NCBI GenBank assembly: GCA_963798985.1
Contig: CAWCVL010000006.1
Location: forward strand, 1 to 64,000
Source: JACCTU01 sp963798985
GTDB taxonomy: Bacteria; Actinomycetota; Thermoleophilia; Gaiellales; Gaiellaceae
Direction: 5' to 3'
Length of the DNA stretch: 64,000 nt
Shown: piece by piece, positions 58,729 through 64,000 of the stretch
How positions within the stretch are numbered: the first letter of the stretch is position 1
How the letters are laid out: the number at the start of each line of letters is the position of its first letter
The notes under the pieces: model-generated
Database searches by the model: none
What the model was told of the DNA's origin: nothing
What the model saw: the letters and a program-made list of their open reading frames with translations, nothing else
Translations under genes and position numbers: made by a program

Positions 58729-59898
58729 GCCAGTCGTTCACCAGAGTCGAGCTGCTGCGCCGCGGCGCCGCGGCCGGAGTCGTCATCGCCCTGCCGACGT
58801 CGTTCCTCGCCGCGTGCGGCGGCGACGACGAGGAGGCCGCGGGCACGACCACTGGCGGCCCGAAAACACTCGCGAAGACGCTCCGGTTCTCGAACTGGAC
58901 GCTCTACATCGACATCGACGAGAAGACGAAGAAGCACCCGACGCTCGACGAGTTCCAGCAGAAGACCGGCACGAAGGTCGAGTACTTCGAGGACATCAAC
59001 GACAACGCGTCGTACTTCGGAAAGATCCAGCGGCCGCTCTCGCAGGGACAGTCGATCGACCGCGACATCATCGTCCTGACCGACAACTCGCGCTTCCCCG
59101 GCCTGCTGATCGACAAGGGCTGGGCCGAGAAGCTCGACAAGAGCGCGATCCCGAACTTCGGCAACCTCCAGGACGCGCTCCGCGAACCGAGCTTCGACCC
59201 CAGCCGCGAGTACTCGATGCCGTGGCAGTCCGGCATGACGGGGATCGCGACCAACACGAAGCTCACCGGCGGGCAAGCCCGTCACGACGATGGACGCGAT
59301 GCTGGAGGACCCGAGCCTGAAGGGGAAGGTGACGTTCCTCAACGAGATGGCCGATGCCATGTCGCTCGTCATGCTCGCGAACGGCGACGACCCGACGAGC
59401 GTCGACGACGCGACGTTCGACCGCGCGTACGACCGGATCGAGAAAGCGGTCGACAGCGGCCAGATCAGACAGTTCACGGGCAACGACTACTCGGGGCCGC
59501 TCGCGAAGGGCGACCTCGCAGCGGCGATGTCGTGGTCCGGCGACGTCGTCCAGCTCTCCGCCGACAACGCGAACCTCGTCTGGAACCTCCCCGAGTCGGG
59601 CGGCGACATCTGGACCGACAACATGCTGATCCCGAAGGGCGGCGACGTCTTCACCGCGTCGACGTACATGAACTTCGTCTACGACCCCGCGGTGGCCGCA
59701 AAGATCGCCGCGTACGTGAACTACGTGACGCCGGTGAAGGGTGCGAAGGAGGAGGCCGCGAAGATCGACCCGGAGCTCGCGGACAACCCCCTGATCTTCC
59801 CCGACGACGCGACGCTCTCGAAGGTCGCGATCTTCGACAGCAAGGCGCTCACGAACCAGGACTACCTCGAGAGATGGCAGGCGCTGATCGGCTCGTAG
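58725..59898 (+). CDS. potD: Polyamine ABC transporter substrate-binding lipoprotein (system 2), one frameshift
   Basis: The signal reads ELLRRGAAAGVVIALPTSFLAAC, a twin-arginine-like start with lipobox LAAC, so it is lipid-anchored. LRFSNWTLYIDIDEKTKK, YFEDINDNASYFGKIQRPLSQG and the later GDLAAAMSWSGDVVQL, WTDNMLIPKGGDVF match PotD/PotF binding proteins. One extra G near 59,270 (GGC read as GGGC) splits the frame. The span is a multiple of three plus one, about 390 residues. It lacks the Cys pairs of system 1. Overlaps potA as ATGA. Confidence 0.92.
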
Positions 59899-60756
59899 AT
59901 GAACTTCTTCCATCGTCATCGCGGCCTGACGCCTTATCTGCTGCTGGCGCCTGGGCTCCTGTGGCTCGCCGTCTTCTTCGTCGCGCCGCTCGGGTTCCTC
60001 GGGTACCAGTCGCTGCAGTCGGGCTCGTTCGACTTCGGCTACGAGTTCACCTGGGCCTGGGAGAACTACCGCGAGGCGATCTCGGCCTACCACGAGCACC
60101 TGATCCGCTCGTTCGTCTACGCGGGGCTCGCGACCGTGATCGCGCTGCTCGTCAGCTATCCGCTCGCCTACTGGATCGCGTTCCGCGGCGGGCAATGGAA
60201 GAACCTGTTCCTGCTCGCGATCATCGCGCCTTTCTTCGTCACGTATCTGATTCGTACGCTCGCCTGGCAGTCGATCCTCTCGGACAACGGGTTCGTCGTC
60301 GACACGCTCCGCACGCTGCACCTGCTCGGCGAGGACGGACGTCTGCTCGCGACGTCGACCGCCGTCGTCGCGGGGATCACCTACAACTTCCTACCGTTCA
60401 TGGCGCTGCCGCTGTACGTGGCGCTCGAGCAGATCGACCCGCGGCTGATCGAAGCCGCGCAGGACCTCTACGCGAGCAAGCTGCAGGCGTTCCTGCGCGT
60501 AACACTGCCGCTCTCGCTGCCGGGCGTGTTCGCGGGGACGCTCCTCACGTTCATCCCTGCAGCCGGTGACTTCATCAACGCCCAGCTGCTCGGGACGCCG
60601 CGGCAGCACATGATCGGGAACGTGATCCAGTCGAAGTTCCTCGAGCTGATCGACTACCCCGCTGCCGCCGCGCTCTCGTTCGTCTTGATGGCGACGATCC
60701 TCATCGGTGTCATCCTCTACGCGCGCGTGCTCGGGTCGGAGCGGCTGACCGGATGA
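59899..60756 (+). CDS. potB: Polyamine ABC transporter permease (system 2, PotB-type)
   Basis: The 285-residue permease begins LTPYLLLAPGLLWLAVFFVAP and has six helices and the EAA loop LIEAAQDLYASKLQAFLRVTLPLSLPG. Intact. ATG immediately follows the potD TAG; no hairpin separates them, unlike system 1. The stop overlaps potC as ATGA. Confidence 0.93.
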   Translation: MNFFHRHRGLTPYLLLAPGLLWLAVFFVAPLGFLGYQSLQSGSFDFGYEFTWAWENYREAISAYHEHLIRSFVYAGLATVIALLVSYPLAYWIAFRGGQWKNLFLLAIIAPFFVTYLIRTLAWQSILSDNGFVVDTLRTLHLLGEDGRLLATSTAVVAGITYNFLPFMALPLYVALEQIDPRLIEAAQDLYASKLQAFLRVTLPLSLPGVFAGTLLTFIPAAGDFINAQLLGTPRQHMIGNVIQSKFLELIDYPAAAALSFVLMATILIGVILYARVLGSERLTG

Positions 60757-61589
60757 CCGCGTACGCCGCGACCGCACCGCGCCCGTCGTTCCTGGCGAGG
60801 TCCTGGGCCTTCGTCCGAAGACACGTGCTGACGGTCTACGCGGTGCTCGCGTTCGCCTATCTCCTGCTGCCGATCGCCGTCGTGATCGCCTTCTCCTTCA
60901 ACGACCCGGCCGGCCGCTTCAACTACACCTGGCAGGCCTTCACGCTCGACAACTGGCGCAACTGGGACGGGGTGCCGGGGCTCGTCGGAGCGATGTCGCT
61001 CTCGCTTCAGATCGCTGCGCTCTCGAGTCTCGTCGCCACCACCCTCGGCACGTTGATCGCACTCGCGCTCGTGCGCTACGGGTTCCGCGGCCGCTCGGCG
61101 ACGAACTTCCTGATCTTCCTGCCGATGGCGGCGCCCGAGATCGTGCTCGGCGCGTCGCTCCTCACGCTGTTCCTGACACTGCAGTTCGCCACGGGGTTCC
61201 TGACGATCCTGATCGCGCACATCATGTTCAACATCTCGTTCGTCGTCGTCACCGTGAAGGCGCGACTCGTCGGCTTCGACAGGCACCTGGAAGAGGCCGC
61301 GATGGACCTCGGGGCGAACGAGTGGACGACCTTCCGCAAGGTGACGCTGCCGCTGATCGCGCCTGCGATCCTCGCCGGCGCGCTCCTGACGTTCGCGCTG
61401 TCGGTCGACGATTTCGTGATCACGTACTTCAACTCCGGCTCAGAGGTGACGTTCCCGCTCTTCGTCTGGGGCGCGGCTCGGGTCGGCGCACCTCCGCAGG
61501 TAAACGTGATCGGGACGATGATCTTCATCGTCGCCCTCGGTCTGATGCTCGTCAACATCCTGCTCCAGCGACGAAAGGGATCTTCATGA
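60753..61589 (+). CDS. potC: Polyamine ABC transporter permease (system 2, PotC-type)
   Basis: The 278-residue permease has six helices, VLAFAYLLLPIAVVIAFSFND at helix 1 and the EAA loop HLEEAAMDLGANEWTTFRKVTLPLIAP. Intact. The stop overlaps the aminotransferase ATG (ATGA), so uptake and first catabolic enzyme are translated together. Confidence 0.93.
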   Translation: MTAYAATAPRPSFLARSWAFVRRHVLTVYAVLAFAYLLLPIAVVIAFSFNDPAGRFNYTWQAFTLDNWRNWDGVPGLVGAMSLSLQIAALSSLVATTLGTLIALALVRYGFRGRSATNFLIFLPMAAPEIVLGASLLTLFLTLQFATGFLTILIAHIMFNISFVVVTVKARLVGFDRHLEEAAMDLGANEWTTFRKVTLPLIAPAILAGALLTFALSVDDFVITYFNSGSEVTFPLFVWGAARVGAPPQVNVIGTMIFIVALGLMLVNILLQRRKGSS

Positions 61590-62980
61590 GCGCGCCTATG
61601 ACCGGCCTCTCGCACGACGAGCTCCAGAAGGCTGCTCGCGACCACCTGTGGCTCCACTTCACACAAATGGGCGACTACCGCGACGCCGAGGTCCCGATCA
61701 TCGTCCGCGGAGACGGCTGCTACCTCGAGGACTCCAAGGGACGTCGCTACCTCGACGCGCTCGCCGGCCTCTTCTCGGTCAACATCGGCTACGGCTACGG
61801 CGAGGAGATCGGCCAGGCCGCGCTCGAGCAGATGCGCGAGCTGCCGTTCTACACGAACTGGTCGTACGCGCACCCGCGCGCGATCGAGCTGGCCGAGACG
61901 GTCGCTGACCTCGCGCCGGGCGACCTCAACCGCGTCTTCTTCGTCTCGGGCGGGTCGGAGGCGGTCGAGTCGGCGTGGAAGCTCGCGCGGCAGCACTACG
62001 TCGCGCGTGACGGCAAGCACGGCAAGTACAAGGCGATCGCGCGGGACGTCGCCTACCACGGCACGACGATGGGCGCGCTCTCGATCAACGGGATCGAGGC
62101 GCTGCGAGAGCCGTTCGAGCCGCTCGTCCCCGAAGTGCGTCACGTCAGCAACACGAACCGCTACCACCGCCCGCTGGACGAGACGGAGGATGAGTTCACG
62201 CGGTTCCTGCTGGACGAACTGGAGCAGACGATCCAAGAGATGGGCCCGGAGACCGTGTGCCTCGTGCACATGGAGCCCGTGCAGAACGCAGGCGGCGCGT
62301 TCACGCCGCCTGCCGGCTACTGGCAGGGCGTGCGCGAGCTGTGCGACCGCTACGACATCCTGCTGAGCGCCGACGAGGTGATCACCGGCTTCGGCCGGGT
62401 CGGCGAATGGTTCGGCTCTGCGCGCTACGACATCAAGCCCGACCTCGTCTGCTGCGCGAAGGGACTCTCGTCGTCGTACGCGGCGATCGGCGCCGTGATC
62501 GCACGCGACTCGGTGATGGAGCCGTTCATGCAGGGCGATTCCGTTTACATGCACGGGATCACGTTCGGCGGGCATCCGGTCATGTCGGCGATCGCGCTGA
62601 AGAACATCGAGATCATGAAGCGCGACAGGATCGTCGAGGGCGTGCGCGAGCACGAGGACGCGTTCCGCTCGACGCTCGCGCAGCTGCTCGACCTGCCGAT
62701 CGTCGGCGACCTGCGCGGGACGGGTTTCTTCTATGCGCTCGAGCTCGTCAAGGACAAGGAGACGCGCGAGACCTTCAGCGACGAGGAGTGCGAGTCGCTC
62801 CTCCGCGGCTACCTCTCGAGCGCGCTCTTCGAGCGCGGCCTGATCTGCCGGGCGGACGATCGCGGCGACCCGGTGATCCAGATCTCGCCGCCGCTCGTCG
62901 CGCGGCAGGAGCAGTTCGACGAGATGGTGGGGATCCTCGGCGACGTCCTCGCGGAGGCCGGCACTCGCATGAAGCGTTGA
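61586..62980 (+). CDS. Class III omega-aminotransferase, likely putrescine (diamine) aminotransferase
   Basis: The 464-residue PLP enzyme has DHLWLHFTQMG, DALAGLFSVNIGYG, FFVSGGSEAVESAWKLARQ, AYHGTTMGALS, DEVITGFGRVGEWFGS and CAKGLSSSY with the PLP lysine near 292. This matches the SpuC-type diamine:pyruvate aminotransferase group better than GabT. With the aldehyde dehydrogenase and GabT it completes putrescine to succinate semialdehyde. AAAGGGA precedes the ATG at 61586. Intact, last gene of the run, followed at once by a terminator. Confidence 0.9.
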   Translation: MSAPMTGLSHDELQKAARDHLWLHFTQMGDYRDAEVPIIVRGDGCYLEDSKGRRYLDALAGLFSVNIGYGYGEEIGQAALEQMRELPFYTNWSYAHPRAIELAETVADLAPGDLNRVFFVSGGSEAVESAWKLARQHYVARDGKHGKYKAIARDVAYHGTTMGALSINGIEALREPFEPLVPEVRHVSNTNRYHRPLDETEDEFTRFLLDELEQTIQEMGPETVCLVHMEPVQNAGGAFTPPAGYWQGVRELCDRYDILLSADEVITGFGRVGEWFGSARYDIKPDLVCCAKGLSSSYAAIGAVIARDSVMEPFMQGDSVYMHGITFGGHPVMSAIALKNIEIMKRDRIVEGVREHEDAFRSTLAQLLDLPIVGDLRGTGFFYALELVKDKETRETFSDEECESLLRGYLSSALFERGLICRADDRGDPVIQISPPLVARQEQFDEMVGILGDVLAEAGTRMKR

Positions 62981-63007
62981 GGCGCCGGGGTGCGGCTCCC
63001 CGGCGCC
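62981..63007 (+). terminator. Terminator stem-loop at the end of the polyamine run
   Basis: GGCGCCGGGG (62981-62990) pairs perfectly with CCCCGGCGCC (62998-63007) around a 7-base loop, directly after the aminotransferase stop. No T-run follows, as is common in high-GC actinobacteria. Confidence 0.7.
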
Positions 63008-63083
63008 GAACCACCTCGGGCCCGACCTCTGTAACGGCAGGCATCGTGCCGTCCACGACCCTCGGATGGGTGTGCTCGGGCGG

Positions 63084-63488
63084 CTAGTCCGGGTCGAGCA
63101 CGGTGAACAGCGTCAGCTGGAGCGGCCCCGGGGCGTTCATTCGAACGTTCCGGTGACGCCACGGCGTCGTCACGGCGGCCGCCAGTTGCTCCGCACCCGC
63201 CTCGACGAGCCGCTGCGCCGCCGCCTCGGAGTCGACGACCTCGAGCGCGAGCCGGATCGGCGGCGAGACGCCTTCCGCGCCGACCTCCACGCGGTCGACG
63301 AGCGCGGTCTGGTCGACCGAAAGCAGCTCGAGCGTCGCGTGCCCGGCGTCGAGGATCGCGCCGCTCCCGGTCGGCTCCGCCCACTCCTGGATGACCGGCA
63401 GCCCGAGCACGTCTCGGTAGAAGCGGACCGCGGCGTCGTAGTCCTCGACCGTGACGGCGAGGCGAAGCTCGCGAACGGGCCCGTTCAC
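63084..63488 (-). CDS. VOC-superfamily (glyoxalase-like) protein
   Basis: The 134-residue protein has the vicinal-oxygen-chelate layout LRLAVTVEDYDAAVRFYRDVLGLP, then ILDAGHATLELLSVDQ, LALEVVDSEAAAQRLVEAG and NVRMNAPGPLQLTLF. Members are glyoxalases, dioxygenases or resistance proteins; substrate unknown. The GTG start at 63488 overlaps the stop of another VOC protein (GTGA). It faces the aminotransferase terminator. Confidence 0.82.
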   Translation of the reverse strand: MNGPVRELRLAVTVEDYDAAVRFYRDVLGLPVIQEWAEPTGSGAILDAGHATLELLSVDQTALVDRVEVGAEGVSPPIRLALEVVDSEAAAQRLVEAGAEQLAAAVTTPWRHRNVRMNAPGPLQLTLFTVLDPD

Positions 63489-63592
63489 TTGCCGCTGCGG
63501 TCGATCAGCTCGACTCGGTAGCCGTCCGGGTCCTGGACGAAGCAGATCCGCGAACCGCCCTCCCGCACGCGGTACGGCTCGCGCTCGCGGCT
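63485..63592 (-). pseudogene. C-terminal remnant of a lactoylglutathione-lyase-like VOC protein
   Basis: About 35 residues are readable: EREPYRVREGGSRICFVQDP, then DGYRVELIDRSGK and a stop at 63485. This is the closing strand of glyoxalase I-type proteins with the metal-ligand Glu in VELID. Upstream the homology ends abruptly at about 63592 and is replaced by the start of an unrelated plus-strand gene. It is a truncated gene or the edge of an assembly join. Confidence 0.65.
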
Positions 63593-63618
63593 GGTTCGAC
63601 GAGTACGGAGAGGGAGGG

Positions 63619-64000
63619 ATGGGGTTGAGCATCGAGCTCGCCTTGCTCTCGGTCGTGGTGTTGGGGGCGGCCGCGGTCTCGACCATCATGCACGACTCCT
63701 TCTCGGCGCTTTTCCTGGACGGCGGGTGGCGCTCGCCCTGGTTCCTCGTCCCCGCATGCGTTATCGCCTCGGGCGTCGCGATCTACAACGTCGTCGTCGC
63801 CCCGAAGGCACTGGCCGACAAGCGGGAGGTCGCGCCGGGACAGGTGCACGAGCAGTGCCGGCGGCCGTACCTGATGTACACGCCGTTCTCGATCATCCTG
63901 TGGGTCGGCCTGCTGCTGCAAGGGTCGCGCTTCGAGGTCTCGACCCGAGAACGGCGACATGGCCGATGCGCGCCGGGACCTCGCCCGCAACGGAGCGGAG
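63619..64000 (+). CDS. Membrane protein of unknown function, partial at the window edge
   Basis: ATG at 63619 behind GGAGAGGGAGGG opens a frame with three membrane helices: LALLSVVVLGAAAVSTIM, WFLVPACVIASGVAIYNVVV and FSIILWVGLLLQG. The end becomes Arg-rich after about 63,945; a shift of one base restores protein-like ENGDMADARRDLARNGAE, so an indel is likely. The gene runs off the window. No family was recognised. Confidence 0.6.
   Translation, partial: MGLSIELALLSVVVLGAAAVSTIMHDSFSALFLDGGWRSPWFLVPACVIASGVAIYNVVVAPKALADKREVAPGQVHEQCRRPYLMYTPFSIILWVGLLLQGSRFEVSTRERRHGRCAPGPRPQRSG

Noticed and set aside
56649..60569. Long plus-strand frame of about 1300 codons over the aldehyde dehydrogenase to potB2 region
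   Set aside because: Only the potA2 and first part of potD2 are real in this frame. The rest is shadow sequence of high-GC genes.

Overview
The window is very G+C-rich, densely coded DNA with many GTG and TTG starts and many 4-base ATGA/GTGA/TTGA stop-start overlaps. Its gene content (GlgE-TreS-maltokinase-GlgB pathway, TreY/TreZ, zinc-type bS18, PucR-type regulator, PotABCD polyamine importers, VanW protein) points to an actinobacterium. I lean to a deep-branching, Thermoleophilia-like lineage, but that is an inference from style and gene order; no rRNA is present. No tRNA, CRISPR array or insertion sequence was found.

Layout. 0-5 kb: small membrane protein, a decayed YbjQ-like fragment, an M50 site-2-type protease, a LOG-family protein and a VanW/peptidoglycan-binding protein. 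4.9-7.8 kb: selA-selB, the selenocysteine synthase and elongation factor. 7.8-14.3 kb (minus strand): nitrilase, MOSC protein, hyuB, hyuA and a fatty-alcohol-oxidase-like GMC oxidoreductase. 14.3-18 kb: HhH-GPD glycosylase, polyphosphate kinase 2, TfoX-like, SnoaL-like and a hisC-like aminotransferase. 17.9-31.9 kb: an alpha-glucan/trehalose block, treZ-glgX-treY and glgE-treS-mak-glgB on the minus strand, with malQ divergent from glgE. 31.9-33.9 kb: amidase and a Pro/Lys-rich membrane protein. 34-37.5 kb: rpsF-ssb-rpsR-rplI and dnaB. 37.6-44.9 kb: purA, then purD-purE-(GNAT)-purB-purC-purS-purQ. 45.2-46.3 kb: dinB. 46.3-63 kb: polyamine/GABA uptake and catabolism.

How the genes fit together. 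TreY/TreZ release trehalose from alpha-glucan chains. TreS, maltokinase and GlgE turn trehalose into maltose, maltose 1-phosphate and new alpha-1,4 chains; GlgB branches them, GlgX debranches and MalQ rearranges. The 46-63 kb block encodes two complete spermidine/putrescine-type ABC importers and enzymes for diamine -> aminoaldehyde (class III aminotransferase, possibly also the two FAD oxidases), aminoaldehyde -> GABA (aldehyde dehydrogenase) and GABA -> succinate semialdehyde (GabT), beside a PucR-family regulator.

Sequence quality. About twenty otherwise well-conserved genes are broken by single-base insertions, nearly always an extra G or C (GGC read as GGGC, GGG as GGGG), plus a few 2-base losses inside CGCG runs. 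For almost every affected gene the start-to-stop length is a multiple of three plus one. I read these as base-calling or assembly errors rather than pseudogenes, and give reconstructed gene spans. The density is highest at 16.9-23.4 kb.
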